From Noviherbaspirillum galbum (GTDB taxonomy: Bacteria; Pseudomonadota; Gammaproteobacteria; Burkholderiales; Burkholderiaceae_D), in assembly GCF_010974945.1 (NCBI RefSeq), contig NZ_JAAIVB010000076.1, forward strand, positions 1 to 36,030: a stretch of DNA of 36,030 nucleotides, given 5' to 3'. The notes beneath the pieces were generated by a model. The model was not told the DNA's origin. It saw nothing but the letters and a program-made list of their open reading frames with translations, and did no database searches. Made by a program: the position numbers and the translations under genes. Position 1 is the first letter of the stretch. The number at the start of each line of letters is the position of its first letter. Of this stretch, positions 15,515 through 24,496 are shown one piece after another.

Positions 15515-16246
15515 ATGAAAAAAATCATTCTTGCCTCCGCTGTCTTTGCTGCCTTCGCCGGCTCCATGGCTTACGCGGAAGAACAGAAGCCCGAGCACGA
15601 GGTAAGCTTCAATGCCACGCTGATCAGCGACTACCGCTATCGCGGCATTTCGCAGACCCGCCTGCAGCCGGCTCTGCAAGGTGGCGCCGACTATACGCAC
15701 AACCCGAGCGGCTTCTACCTCGGCACCTGGCTGTCGACCATCAAGTGGACCAAGGACGCGGGCGGCGGCGGCGACGTCGAGTGGGACATCTACGGCGGCA
15801 AGCGCGGCGAGATCGTCCCGGGCGTGTCCTACGACGTCGGCGTGCTGAACTACGTCTATCCGTCCAACGGCCTGAACCCCAGCGCCAACACTTCCGAGAT
15901 CTACGGCCAGGTCGGCTACGGCCCCGCCTACATCAAGTATTCGCACTCGCTGACCAACCTGTTCGGCTTCGCTGACAGCAAGGGCAGCGGCTACCTCGAC
16001 ATCGGCGCCAACGTCGACGTCGCCGAAGGCCTGCAGCTCAACCTGCACGCCGGCCACCAGCGCGTCAAGAACAACGGCGCAGCCAGCTACACCGACTGGA
16101 AGGTCGGCCTGACCAAGGACTTCGGCGTGGTTTCCGGCGCCATCGCCCTGGTAGGCACCGACACCAAGACCTACGTCGGACCGGCGCCCGACAACAAGAA
16201 CCTGGGCAAGAACGCCCTCGTCGTCTCCATCGGCAAAACCTTTTAA
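15515..16246 (+). CDS. TorF-family putative outer-membrane porin
   Basis: A 243-residue protein with a signal peptide (MKKIILASAVFAAFAGSMAYA, cleavage after AYA). The mature chain EEQKPEHEVSFNATLISDYRYRGISQT is the start signature of the TorF/TIGR02001 family, predicted outer-membrane beta-barrels. Alternating strands run to the C-terminal Phe (IGKTF), as expected for BAM-recognised barrels. Being first in an operon with glnK and amtB behind a sigma-54 promoter, it probably admits ammonium or another small nitrogen source when nitrogen is scarce; this is inference. ATG 15513+2 (15515) has AGGGA upstream; the longer frame from 15437 overlaps the promoter and is rejected. Confidence 0.88.
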   Translation: MKKIILASAVFAAFAGSMAYAEEQKPEHEVSFNATLISDYRYRGISQTRLQPALQGGADYTHNPSGFYLGTWLSTIKWTKDAGGGGDVEWDIYGGKRGEIVPGVSYDVGVLNYVYPSNGLNPSANTSEIYGQVGYGPAYIKYSHSLTNLFGFADSKGSGYLDIGANVDVAEGLQLNLHAGHQRVKNNGAASYTDWKVGLTKDFGVVSGAIALVGTDTKTYVGPAPDNKNLGKNALVVSIGKTF

Positions 16247-16597
<351 letters not shown>

Positions 16598-16607
16598 GGA
16601 GACGATG

Positions 16608-18176
16608 ATGAAAACCACCCTTACGCGCTTCATCGCGGCCGGCGCCCTGCTGTTCGCGGTAGGCTTCTCGCTGCCCGGCGTGGCGGCTGACGCGCCCGCT
16701 TCGGCGCCGGCAGCCTCCGCACCGGCGGCTTCAGCGGCAGTTCCCGCCGCCAGCGATGCGGCATCCACCCCGGCGCCCGCAGCCGCCGCTCCTGCAGCAT
16801 CCGCACCGGCAGCCGCAGCACCCGCCGCCGCCGCTCCCGCCACGCCCGCGGCCGCGCCAGCACCCGTTCCCAACAAGGGCGATACCGCCTGGATGCTGGT
16901 CGCGACCGTGCTCGTCATCCTCATGACGATCCCGGGCCTGGCCCTGTTCTACGGCGGCCTGGTCCGTTCCAAGAACATGCTCTCGATCCTGATGCAGGTG
17001 TTCGTGATCTTCTCGCTGATCCTGGTGCTGTGGGCCGTCTACGGCTACTCGCTGGCGTTCACGGAAGGCGGCAGCTTCATCGGTTCCTTCGACCGCCTGT
17101 TCCTGAAGGGCATCACGCCGGACACCGTCGCTGCGACCTTCAGCAAGGGCGTGGTCATCCCGGAATACGCCTTCGCGGCTTTCCAGGCAACCTTCGCGGC
17201 CATCACCTGCGGCCTGATCGTCGGTGCATTCGCCGAGCGCGCCAAGTTCTCTGCCGTGCTGCTGTTCATCGTGCTCTGGTTCACGTTCTCCTACCTGCCG
17301 ATCGCCCACATGGTCTGGTTCTGGCCCGGTCCTGACGCCTTCGTCGACCAGGCAGCCGCCGACAAGGCGACCGCCGCGTCGGGCTGGCTGTTTGCCAAGG
17401 GCGCGCTCGACTTCGCCGGCGGCACCGTGGTGCACATCAACGCCGCCGTTGCCGGCCTGGTGGGCGCCTACGTGATCGGCAAGCGCGTCGGCTACGGCCG
17501 TGAATCGATGGCGCCGCACTCGCTGACGCTGACCATGGTTGGCGCTTCCCTGCTGTGGGTGGGCTGGTTCGGCTTCAACGCCGGCTCCGCGCTGGAAGCC
17601 AACGGCACCGCCGCGCTGGCCTTCGTCAACACCCTGTTCGCCACCGCCGCTGCCACCCTGTCGTGGACCTTCGCCGAGTGGATGGGCAAGGGCAAGCCCT
17701 CGATGCTGGGTGCCGCTTCCGGCGCCGTTGCTGGCCTGGTTGCCATCACCCCGGCCGCCGGCTTCGTCGGCCCGATGGGCGCGATCGTCCTCGGCCTGCT
17801 GGCTGGCGTGCTCTGCCTCTGGGGCGTCAACGGTCTCAAGCGCGTACTCGGCGCCGACGACTCGCTGGACGTGTTCGGCGTGCATGGCGTGGGCGGCATC
17901 CTCGGCGCCCTGCTGACCGGCGTGTTCGCATCGCCTTCCCTGGGTGGCACCGGCATCTACGACTACGTCGCCAACAAGGTCGCGCCGGATTATTCCATCG
18001 CCGGCCAGGTCTGGATCCAGCTGCAAGGCGTCCTGACCACGCTGGTGTGGTCCGGCATCGTCGCCTTCGTGGCATTCAAGCTGGTCGACCTGGTGATCGG
18101 CCTGCGCGTTGCGGAAGAAGAAGAGCGCGAAGGCCTCGACATCTCCAGCCACGGCGAGTCGGCTTACCACTCCTGA
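16608..18176 (+). CDS. amtB: Ammonium transporter AmtB with Ala/Pro-rich N-terminal extension
   Basis: A 522-residue Amt/Mep/Rh channel. Residues 1-27 form a signal peptide. Residues 28-88 are a low-complexity Ala/Pro/Ser segment, and the Amt domain begins near 90 (GDTAWMLVAT). It has the GLALFYGGLVRSKN helix and both pore histidines, in GGTVVHINAAVAG and in FGVHGVGGILGALLTG. About eleven transmembrane helices follow. The long periplasmic low-complexity linker is much longer than in E. coli AmtB. AAGGAG overlaps the glnK stop and lies 6 bases from ATG 16608 (3 from the ATG at 16605), so 16608 is preferred. It conducts ammonium and is blocked by GlnK. Confidence 0.95.
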   Translation: MKTTLTRFIAAGALLFAVGFSLPGVAADAPASAPAASAPAASAAVPAASDAASTPAPAAAAPAASAPAAAAPAAAAPATPAAAPAPVPNKGDTAWMLVATVLVILMTIPGLALFYGGLVRSKNMLSILMQVFVIFSLILVLWAVYGYSLAFTEGGSFIGSFDRLFLKGITPDTVAATFSKGVVIPEYAFAAFQATFAAITCGLIVGAFAERAKFSAVLLFIVLWFTFSYLPIAHMVWFWPGPDAFVDQAAADKATAASGWLFAKGALDFAGGTVVHINAAVAGLVGAYVIGKRVGYGRESMAPHSLTLTMVGASLLWVGWFGFNAGSALEANGTAALAFVNTLFATAAATLSWTFAEWMGKGKPSMLGAASGAVAGLVAITPAAGFVGPMGAIVLGLLAGVLCLWGVNGLKRVLGADDSLDVFGVHGVGGILGALLTGVFASPSLGGTGIYDYVANKVAPDYSIAGQVWIQLQGVLTTLVWSGIVAFVAFKLVDLVIGLRVAEEEEREGLDISSHGESAYHS

Positions 18177-18186
18177 TCGAAAGGAT

Positions 18187-18206
18187 GTTCCCCGCTTGCG
18201 GGGAAC
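18187..18206 (+). terminator. first hairpin after amtB
   Basis: A perfect 7-bp stem GTTCCCC / GGGGAAC with a 6-nt loop lies 10 bases after the amtB stop. It has no T-run and is followed at once by the stronger terminator; it may stabilise the mRNA 3' end. Confidence 0.5.
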
Positions 18207-18210
18207 AAAT

Positions 18211-18236
18211 AAAAAGCGCCCTGCGGGGCGCTTTTT
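18211..18236. terminator. bidirectional intrinsic terminator between amtB and pyrE
   Basis: An 11-bp stem AAAAAGCGCCC / GGGCGCTTTTT with a 4-base loop, flanked by A's and T's on opposite sides. It ends the porin-glnK-amtB transcript on the plus strand and the pyrE transcript on the minus strand. Confidence 0.9.
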
Positions 18237-18258
18237 TCATGGCTGCGGCCGAACTGCC

Positions 18259-18921
18259 TCAAGCCACGCCGTACCTGCCCCGGTAAGCCGCCACCGCATC
18301 CTTGAATTGTGCCAAGTCCTTGCTCGATCCCGCCGACAGATACTCCAGCAGGTCGTTCAGGTTGCCGATGGACAGCACCGGCATGCCATAGGCCTTGGTC
18401 ACTTCCTGCACCGCCGAACCTTCCGACAGCGCGCCGTCCTTGCCTGACTTTTCCATGCGGTCGAGCGCGATCAGCACCGCGCAAGGGGTCGCGCCGGCGC
18501 CGCGGATGAGTTCGACCGATTCGCGCACCGAGGTGCCGGCGGAAATCACGTCGTCGATGATCACCACGCGGCCTTCCAGCTTCGCGCCGACCAGCGTGCC
18601 GCCTTCGCCATGGTCCTTGGCTTCCTTGCGGTTGTAGGCGAAGGCGACGTTGCGGCCGCGCCTGGCCAGCGCCACGGCGGTGGCGGACGCCAGGGTGATG
18701 CCCTTGTAGGCCGGGCCGAACAGCATGTCGAACTCGACGCCGGACTCGAGCAGCGTCTGGGCGTAGTAATCGGCGAGCCTGCCGAGCACGTCGCCGTTGT
18801 TGAACAGGCCGGCATTGAAGAAATAGGGCGAGGTGCGCCCGGCCTTGGTGACGAATTCTCCGAACTTCAAGACGCCCGCCTCGACGGCGAAGGCAATGAA
18901 TTCCTGGCGTAGCTGGCTCAC
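18259..18921 (-). CDS. pyrE: Orotate phosphoribosyltransferase PyrE
   Basis: A 220-residue enzyme joining orotate and PRPP to give orotidine 5'-phosphate in pyrimidine synthesis. The PRPP-binding motif [21 protein letters not shown] and the substrate loop [14 protein letters not shown] are intact, and FGPAYKGI matches the family. The start is GTG 18919-18921 ([11 protein letters not shown]), supported by AAGGAAG 6 bases upstream; the frame open to 19293 overlaps xthA on the other strand and is not coding. Transcribed divergently from xthA. Confidence 0.95.
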   Translation of the reverse strand: MSQLRQEFIAFAVEAGVLKFGEFVTKAGRTSPYFFNAGLFNNGDVLGRLADYYAQTLLESGVEFDMLFGPAYKGITLASATAVALARRGRNVAFAYNRKEAKDHGEGGTLVGAKLEGRVVIIDDVISAGTSVRESVELIRGAGATPCAVLIALDRMEKSGKDGALSEGSAVQEVTKAYGMPVLSIGNLNDLLEYLSAGSSKDLAQFKDAVAAYRGRYGVA

Positions 18922-19068
18922 GGTAAGCTTCCTTGTGCAGATGATGATGGCGAATCGGGGGAATGTTGCTGGCGCGGCAAAAGCGGCCAAGCCGCCATTG
19001 TACCCGCCGCCCGCCAGCGCCCGGATCGGGTATGCTTTCGGCTTTGGTTTTTCCCCGGTCAATCCACC

Positions 19069-19863
19069 ATGCTGAAGATCATTTCCGCCAACCTCAACGG
19101 CATCCGCTCCGCATCCAAGAAAGGCTTCTTCGAGTGGATGGACAAGCAGCAGGCCGACTTCGTCTGCATGCAGGAACTCAAGGCCCAGGCCGCCGACATG
19201 ACGTCCGATTTCCTCGCGCCGCACGGTTTGAAAGGCAATTTCCATTACGCCGAAAAGAAAGGCTACTCCGGCGTGGGCGTGTACTCGCGCCATGAGCCGG
19301 ATGCGGTGCAGGTCGGTTTCGGCTGCACCGAGTTCGACGCGGAAGGCCGCTACGTGCAGTGCGATTTCGGCAAGCTCAGCGTGATCTCGGTGTATTGCCC
19401 GTCAGGCTCGTCGAGCGAGGAACGGCAGCAGGCGAAGTTCCGCTTCATGGAGGTCTTCCTGCCGCACCTGCTCGAACTGCGCGCGAAAGGGCGCGAAGTC
19501 GTGCTGTGCGGCGACTGGAACATCGCGCACAAGGAAATCGACCTGAAGAACTGGAAGAGCAACCAGAAGAACAGCGGCTTCCTGCCGGAAGAGCGCGCCT
19601 GGCTGACGAGCGTGCTCGATGCCGGCTGGGTGGACGTGTACCGCCGCCTGCATCCCGAGACGACCGCTGAGGCCTATACCTGGTGGAGCAACCGCGGCCA
19701 GGCCTGGGCCAACAACGTCGGATGGCGCATCGATTACCACGTCTCCACGCCGGAACTGGCGAGCCACGCGAGCGCCGCGGCCATCTACAAGGATGAGCGC
19801 TTTTCGGATCATGCGCCGCTGACGATTCATTATGACGGCGCGTCGCGGTTCATGAAGGGGTAG
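19069..19863 (+). CDS. xthA: Exodeoxyribonuclease III
   Basis: A 264-residue exonuclease III / AP endonuclease of the EEP superfamily. Metal and catalytic residues are present: Asn in [10 protein letters not shown], Glu in CMQELKAQ, Asp/Asn in [13 protein letters not shown] and the terminal Asp-His pair in [10 protein letters not shown]. It repairs abasic sites and trims 3' ends. No clear ribosome site precedes the ATG, so translation initiation may be weak. The pairing with divergent pyrE is common in Burkholderiales. Confidence 0.95.
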   Translation: MLKIISANLNGIRSASKKGFFEWMDKQQADFVCMQELKAQAADMTSDFLAPHGLKGNFHYAEKKGYSGVGVYSRHEPDAVQVGFGCTEFDAEGRYVQCDFGKLSVISVYCPSGSSSEERQQAKFRFMEVFLPHLLELRAKGREVVLCGDWNIAHKEIDLKNWKSNQKNSGFLPEERAWLTSVLDAGWVDVYRRLHPETTAEAYTWWSNRGQAWANNVGWRIDYHVSTPELASHASAAAIYKDERFSDHAPLTIHYDGASRFMKG

Positions 19864-19877
19864 ATGGCGGAGTGAAG

Positions 19878-19980
19878 GGATTCCCGCCTGCGCGGGGATG
19901 ACAGACGATGTTTTACCGGATGTAGGCAAGGCCGATTTCCTTCCTTCCACTTCTGCCATTCCCGCGCAGGCGGGAATCCC
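19878..19980. repeat. REPIN-like inverted pair of dRS3-type palindromes
   Basis: Two palindromic units face each other: ATTCCC-N8-GGGGAT at 19880-19899 and ATTCCC-N8-GGGAAT at 19958-19977. The first with its flank matches the reverse complement of the second over about 29 bases with few mismatches, so together they form a REPIN-like hairpin element. The unit fits the ATTCCC-N8-GGGAAT pattern of neisserial dRS3 repeats. It lies between convergent xthA and the M48 gene, where it may also help termination. The minus-strand translation VIPAQAGIP is a by-product of the repeat. Confidence 0.75.
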
Positions 19981-19991
19981 GTTTCAACCTT

Positions 19992-20891
19992 TCACCTCAC
20001 CGGCGCGATCGCCTTCACATTGCTCTGGTAAGGCGGCAGCGCCTCCACCGCTTCCCCCTTCGCCTTCGCGTACAGCGGCAACACTTCGGGCAGGTGCTTC
20101 CGGATCTCGGCGATGCGGTTCTTGCCCGCCGGGTGGGTGGAAAACCATTGCGGCGGCGCATTCTTGCTGACGATGCCCATCTTCTGCCAGAGCGCGACGC
20201 CGGCGCGCGGATCGAAACCGGCGCGGGCGGCGATGTCGAGGCCGACCAGGTCAGCTTCCGTCTCGTCGGAACGGGAAAAGCTCAGCGTCATCAGGTTGGC
20301 GCCGAAGCCGGTCACGGTGTCGGTGACGCTCGGGTGGATGCCGAACACGGCCGACAATCCGAAACTCGCGATCTTCGCCCCGATGTTGGTGGCGCCCTGC
20401 TTGGCCATGCGCTCGCGGCCGTGTTCGCGCAGCGCGTGCGCGATTTCATGGCCCATCACGATGGCGATCTCGTCGTCGGTCAACTTCAACTCATTGAGCA
20501 GTCCGCTGAAGAATGCGATCTTGCCACCGGGCATGCAGAACGCATTGATTTCCTTCGAGCCGATGAGGTTGACCTCCCACTTCCACTGCGCGGCGCGCTG
20601 GTTCCAGCGGGTGGCTTCGGGAATGATGCGCTTGGCGATGGCGCGCAGGCGCTGCACCTGGGGATGATTTTCCGGCGCGAGCGCGCCCTTGGTACTGGCC
20701 TGCCGGGTCAGCGCGGCGTATTGCGCCTGGGCCATGGATTCGAGTTTTTCCTCGGGCACCAGCTTGCGCCAGGCCGACATCTCGTCGACCTGCACGCCGT
20801 CGCTGGCGCCGGCGGCCTTGTCCTTGGCCATGGCCGGCATGACCGGCATGGCCAGGGACAGGCAAAGCAGCACTGCGGCGTAACGCGTCAT
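19992..20891 (-). CDS. Periplasmic M48 family metallopeptidase
   Basis: A 299-residue secreted zinc protease. Its signal peptide is MTRYAAVLLCLSLAMPVMPAMA. The zinc site is HEIAH (His148, Glu149, His152), with the third ligand Glu in the downstream ETEAD motif, as in LoiP/YcaL/BepA-type M48 proteins. The NAFCMPGGKIAFFSGLL block preceding it is the family substrate-binding strand. There are no TPR repeats, so it is closer to LoiP/YcaL than BepA. Likely role: quality control of outer-membrane proteins. Its gene starts 34 bases after the ampG-like stop on the same strand. Confidence 0.9.
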   Translation of the reverse strand: MTRYAAVLLCLSLAMPVMPAMAKDKAAGASDGVQVDEMSAWRKLVPEEKLESMAQAQYAALTRQASTKGALAPENHPQVQRLRAIAKRIIPEATRWNQRAAQWKWEVNLIGSKEINAFCMPGGKIAFFSGLLNELKLTDDEIAIVMGHEIAHALREHGRERMAKQGATNIGAKIASFGLSAVFGIHPSVTDTVTGFGANLMTLSFSRSDETEADLVGLDIAARAGFDPRAGVALWQKMGIVSKNAPPQWFSTHPAGKNRIAEIRKHLPEVLPLYAKAKGEAVEALPPYQSNVKAIAPVR

Positions 20892-20925
20892 GGGGCCTCC
20901 GGGATCAGCCGGCGCCCCGGCGGCC

Positions 20926-22242
20926 TCAGCGGCTTTCCTTCCAGGGCGCGATCTTGGGAAGCATCATCATACCGGGAATGGTAAGCAGGAAGCAGATGAT
21001 GAAGAACCAGAACCAGCCGGTGCCGGCGACGATGTAGCCCGCCATGGAATTGATGAAGGTGCGCGGCACGGCGGCCAGGCTGGAGAAGAGCGCGTACTGC
21101 GTGGCGGTGTAGCGCGGATCGGTCTCGCGCGAAATGTACGCCACGAAGGCCGCCGAGCCGAGCCCGAGGCTGCCGAAGGCCTCGAAGCCGATGGCCGCGC
21201 CGAGCAGGACCGGGTTCGGCCCCGACACCGCCAGCCAGGCGAAGCCGAAGATCGCCACCGCCTGGATCACGCCGAAGACCCACAGCGCCCGGTTGATGCC
21301 CAGCTTCACCATCCACACGCCGCCGACGATGCCGCCGGCGATGCTGGCCCATAGTCCGGTGGTCTTGGCGATCACGCCGATCTGCGTCATGGTGAAGCCG
21401 ACGTCGAGATAGAACTTGGTCGACAGCGCGGTCGCCATGCTGTCGCCGAGCTTGAACAGGAAGATGAAGCCCAGCACCCACAGCGCCTTGTTCCAGCCGT
21501 CGCGCGCGATGAATTCCTTGAACGGCAGCACCACCGCGTCGCGGATGCTCTTCGGCGGCGCGCCGTAGACTTGCGGCTCGCGGACCAGCAGGGTGCAGAA
21601 CAGGCCGGGCAGCATGAAGGCGGCGGTCACCCAGAACACGCCCTGCCACGGCATGCGGTCGGCAAGGATGAGCGACAGCGAACCCGGCACGAGGCCGGCG
21701 AGCTTGTAGGCGTTTACGTGCAGCGCCGCGCCCAGGCCCTGCTCGTTGTCGGGGAGGATCTCGCGCCGGTAGGCATCGATCACAATGTCCTGGCTGGCGG
21801 ACAGGAAGGCGATCACCGACGCCATGATGGCGATTCTTGCCACGTCGGTCAGCGGGTCGAGACCGCCAAGGTAGCCGATGGCGATGAAGAGCGCGAACTG
21901 CGTCAGCGCCATCCAGCCGCGCCGGCGTCCCATCGTGGGAAAGCTGAAGCGGTCCATCAGCGGCGACCACAGGAACTTCCAGGTGTAGGGGAACATCACC
22001 AGCGCGAACAGGCCCAGCGCCTTGACGTTCAGGCCGGACGTGGCGAGCCAGGCTTGCAGCAGATTCAGCAGGATGAACAGCGGCAGGCCGGAGCTGAAGC
22101 CGAGGAACAGGATGGCGAGCATGCGGCGGTTGAAGAAGGCTTGCCAGCCGGAGGGAGTAGGTTGCGCGGCGGGTTTTTCCGGTGCCGGGACGGGGCCTTG
22201 CGCGGGTTTCGCTGCGATGATGTCTTCGTTGTCTGTTTTCAT
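20926..22242 (-). CDS. ampG: AmpG-like muropeptide MFS permease
   Basis: A 438-residue major facilitator protein with about twelve hydrophobic helices. FLGFSSGLPLFILLNLLQAWLA near the N-terminus is the AmpG signature, and FLWSPLMDRFSFPTMGRRRGWM contains the family D-R-x-GRRR loop. AmpG imports GlcNAc-anhydroMurNAc peptides for cell-wall recycling. The cytosolic N-terminal 30 residues are Ala/Pro-rich. It shares a strand and short spacing with the M48 protease. Confidence 0.88.
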   Translation of the reverse strand: MKTDNEDIIAAKPAQGPVPAPEKPAAQPTPSGWQAFFNRRMLAILFLGFSSGLPLFILLNLLQAWLATSGLNVKALGLFALVMFPYTWKFLWSPLMDRFSFPTMGRRRGWMALTQFALFIAIGYLGGLDPLTDVARIAIMASVIAFLSASQDIVIDAYRREILPDNEQGLGAALHVNAYKLAGLVPGSLSLILADRMPWQGVFWVTAAFMLPGLFCTLLVREPQVYGAPPKSIRDAVVLPFKEFIARDGWNKALWVLGFIFLFKLGDSMATALSTKFYLDVGFTMTQIGVIAKTTGLWASIAGGIVGGVWMVKLGINRALWVFGVIQAVAIFGFAWLAVSGPNPVLLGAAIGFEAFGSLGLGSAAFVAYISRETDPRYTATQYALFSSLAAVPRTFINSMAGYIVAGTGWFWFFIICFLLTIPGMMMLPKIAPWKESR

Positions 22243-22283
22243 GCGGTCAGGGCCGGGGGTAATGGGTCACTGCGCCATACTTA

Positions 22284-22433
22284 CTCTTTCCCCTTCAAGG
22301 GGAAGGTTGGGATGGGGATGGGTTTCGGTGGCGATCAAAGAAAAGCATCCAAATCATTGTCGAAGTTGATACTGTTCTTCGATCATGCTGGAAACCCATC
22401 CCCACTCCCGCCCTCCCCTTGGAGGTGAAGGAG
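22284..22433. repeat. 150-bp inverted-repeat element (MITE/REPIN-like)
   Basis: The 43-bp arms 22284-22326 and 22391-22433 are inverted copies matching at 35 of 43 positions, separated by 64 bases. The innermost 14 bases of each arm (GGGGATGGGTTTC side) are identical. Each arm also holds its own small palindrome (CCCCTT-CAAGGGG type). A further related palindrome CCTTGCAAGG lies at 22452-22461. No coding capacity is present. It occupies the space between ampG and metW. Confidence 0.75.
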
Positions 22434-22551
22434 TAGAGGAGCCGACCCTCACCTTGCAAGGGAGGGAATATGACGGCGAAAAGTGAAGCATACGTTGCAA
22501 GGATTTGGACAGAGAATCCGCCATCGCCCGCAACCCACTCTACCTCACCCC

Positions 22552-23154
22552 CTACCGCTTCCTGAACCGGAACACCGCGAGGCTTCCCCGCCAGTTCGGC
22601 AGAAAGCTCACAGGCTTTCCATCGTGCAACGCCACGCGTTCGAGCACTTCGAGTCCGACCTCGTGGGCAAGTTCCTCGAAATCAAAAATCGTGGCGCAGC
22701 GCAGGTTGGGCGTGTCATACCACTCATAGGGCAAGGATTTGGACACCGGCATGCGGCCGCGCAGCAGGGCAAGGCGGTGGGGCCAATACGCAAAATTGGG
22801 GAAGGAAACGATGGCTTCGCGGCCGACGCGGGCGATTTCCTTGAGCACGCCCTCGACGTTCTCGATCATCTGCAGCGCCGAGAGGCACAGCACGGTATCG
22901 AAGGCATCGTTTTCGAACATCGCGAGGCCGCCTTCCAGGTCTTGCTGGATCACCGCCACGCCGCGCTCCACGCATTGCGGGATCTTGGCATCGTCGATCT
23001 CGACGCCATAGCCGATGCATTGCTTGTCGGTCTGCAAATAGTCGAGCATCACGCCGTCGCCGCAGCCGAGGTCGAGTACATGCGCGGCCGGAGGCACCCA
23101 ATGCGCGATGAAGGCGAGGTCGGCGCGCAGGGCGCTGAGTTCCTGGAAATTCAT
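22552..23154 (-). CDS. metW: Methionine biosynthesis protein MetW
   Basis: A 200-residue class I methyltransferase-fold protein. The SAM-binding motif [15 protein letters not shown] lies near residue 26, and the family blocks [33 protein letters not shown] and [13 protein letters not shown] are intact. MetW works with MetX; in characterised systems it raises homoserine acyltransferase activity. Its ATG overlaps the metX TGA by four bases (ATGA, 23151-23154), so the two are translationally coupled and likely made in equal amounts. Confidence 0.95.
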   Translation of the reverse strand: MNFQELSALRADLAFIAHWVPPAAHVLDLGCGDGVMLDYLQTDKQCIGYGVEIDDAKIPQCVERGVAVIQQDLEGGLAMFENDAFDTVLCLSALQMIENVEGVLKEIARVGREAIVSFPNFAYWPHRLALLRGRMPVSKSLPYEWYDTPNLRCATIFDFEELAHEVGLEVLERVALHDGKPVSFLPNWRGSLAVFRFRKR

Positions 23155-24299
23155 GCCGCCCTCCGCTGCGCGATCTCTTGCCAGATGCGTTCGTAATACG
23201 CGCGCACGGTGTTCATGTAGCGTGGGTCTTCCAACAGGAAGGCGTCATGGCCGTGCGGCGCGTCGATTTCGGCATAGGTGACCTTGCGCTTGTTGTTGAC
23301 CAGGGCCTGCACGATCTCCCGGCTGCGTTGCGGCGAGAAGCGCCAGTCGGTGGTGAAGGAAACCAGCAGGAAGCGGGCCTCGGTCTGCGCAAGCGCGCGG
23401 GTGAGATCGTCGCCATGCTCGCGCGCCGGGTCGAAGTAATCCAGCGCCTTGGTGATGAGCAGGTAGGTGTTGGCGTCGAAGTATTCCGAAAACTTGTCGC
23501 CCTGGTAGCGCAGGTAGGATTCGATCTCGAAGTCGATGCCGAAGCCGAACTGGTAGTCGCCGTTGCGCAGGCGGCGGGCGAATTTCTCGGCCATGCTGTC
23601 GTCGGACAGGTAGGTGATGTGGCCGATCATGCGCGCCACCCGCAGGCCGTTGCGCGGCACCACGCCGTGGGCGTAGAAGTCGCCGCCATGGAAATCGGGA
23701 TCGGTCAGGATGGCCTGGCGGGCGACGTCGTTGAAGGCGATGTTCTGGGCCGACAGCTTGGGCGTGGAGGCGATCACGATCGCGTGCCGCATCCGGTCGG
23801 GAAACAGCATGCTCCAGGACAAGGCCTGCATGCCGCCAAGCGAGCCGCCCATCACCGCCGCGAACTGGCGGATGCCGAGTTCGTCGGCGAGGCGCGCCTG
23901 CGCCCGCACCCAGTCTTCCACGGTCACGACCGGGAAGCTGGCGCCGTAGGGCTTGCCGGTCGCCGGATCGGGATGCATCGGGCCGGTCGAGCCGAAGCAG
24001 GAGCCTAGATTGTTGACGCCGATGACGAAGAAGCGGTCGGTGTCCAGCGGCTTGCCCGGTCCGACCATGTTGTCCCACCAGCCGACGCTCTTCTTGCCGT
24101 CGGCGCCGACGTACATGCCGGCGACGTGGTGCGAGGCGTTGAGGGCATGGCAGACCAGCACCGCGTTCGAGCGGTCGGCGTTCAGGGTGCCGTAGGTTTC
24201 GTAGACCAGGGTGTAGTCGGCGATCGACGCGCCGCTGGACAGGCGCAGCGGCGTCTTGAAATGCATGGATTGCGGTGTGACGATTCCGAGGGACGACAT
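23151..24299 (-). CDS. metX: Homoserine O-acyltransferase MetX
   Basis: A 382-residue alpha/beta-hydrolase-fold acyltransferase for the first committed step of methionine synthesis. The nucleophile is Ser153 in [12 protein letters not shown], with the acid in TTDWRFSP and His in [12 protein letters not shown]. Family blocks CHALNASHH and [17 protein letters not shown] are present. Many proteobacterial MetX enzymes, including betaproteobacterial ones, use succinyl-CoA rather than acetyl-CoA, so the donor should not be assumed. The leader upstream (24300-24496) carries promoter, SAM-II-like aptamer and terminator. Confidence 0.95.
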   Translation of the reverse strand: MSSLGIVTPQSMHFKTPLRLSSGASIADYTLVYETYGTLNADRSNAVLVCHALNASHHVAGMYVGADGKKSVGWWDNMVGPGKPLDTDRFFVIGVNNLGSCFGSTGPMHPDPATGKPYGASFPVVTVEDWVRAQARLADELGIRQFAAVMGGSLGGMQALSWSMLFPDRMRHAIVIASTPKLSAQNIAFNDVARQAILTDPDFHGGDFYAHGVVPRNGLRVARMIGHITYLSDDSMAEKFARRLRNGDYQFGFGIDFEIESYLRYQGDKFSEYFDANTYLLITKALDYFDPAREHGDDLTRALAQTEARFLLVSFTTDWRFSPQRSREIVQALVNNKRKVTYAEIDAPHGHDAFLLEDPRYMNTVRAYYERIWQEIAQRRAA

Positions 24300-24339
24300 A
24301 CGGGTCCAGGTTGAGGTTTGCCGTCAGCGGCCGACCATG

Positions 24340-24372
24340 AAAAAACCCGGCCGCTGATTCAGCTTGCCGGGC
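24340..24372 (-). terminator. intrinsic terminator in the metX leader (expression platform)
   Basis: On the minus strand a stem GCCCGGC...GCCGGG with an inner CAGC/GCTG helix is followed by six T's (24345-24340). It lies between the aptamer and the metX start, 41 bases before the ATG, so it would stop transcription before the gene. Its 5' arm can instead pair with the aptamer. Confidence 0.8.
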
Positions 24373-24404
24373 TCGTTGCTTGATCGTCTGGAGGCGTTGA
24401 CCAA

Positions 24405-24461
24405 GGCACGCTTTAGCCGTATTTGTAACGCGCCCGCAAGCTGATTATCAAATCGGCGCAA
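24405..24461 (-). ncRNA. SAM-II-type riboswitch aptamer upstream of metX
   Basis: Read on the minus strand, the order of elements matches SAM-II RNAs: P1 5' strand GCGCC (24459-24455), then GATTTG, a loop containing GCTTGC, P1 3' strand GGCGC (24434-24430), then an A-rich ACAAAT segment and the conserved GCTAAA (24417-24412), which forms the pseudoknot/binding site. Position directly upstream of metX, a known SAM-II target, supports the call. High SAM is expected to switch metXW off. The assignment is from motif reading, not a covariance search. Confidence 0.8.
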
Positions 24462-24467
24462 TTGGCA

Positions 24468-24496
24468 AGGATAGCGAAACTGAAAGAGGGCGTCAA
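24468..24496 (-). promoter_or_regulatory. sigma-70 promoter of metXW
   Basis: On the minus strand, -35 TTGACG (24496-24491) and -10 TATCCT (24473-24468) are separated by exactly 17 bases. Transcription should begin at about 24462, immediately before the aptamer P1 strand, which fits the riboswitch reading. Confidence 0.7.

Noticed and set aside
16689-16872. Possible repeat array or CRISPR-like pattern in the GC-rich 5' part of amtB
   Set aside because: The periodicity is Ala/Pro codon repetition inside one reading frame; units and spacers are not regular.
18922-19293. N-terminal extension of pyrE
   Set aside because: It runs antisense into xthA; GTG 18921 has a good ribosome site and the normal PyrE N-terminus.
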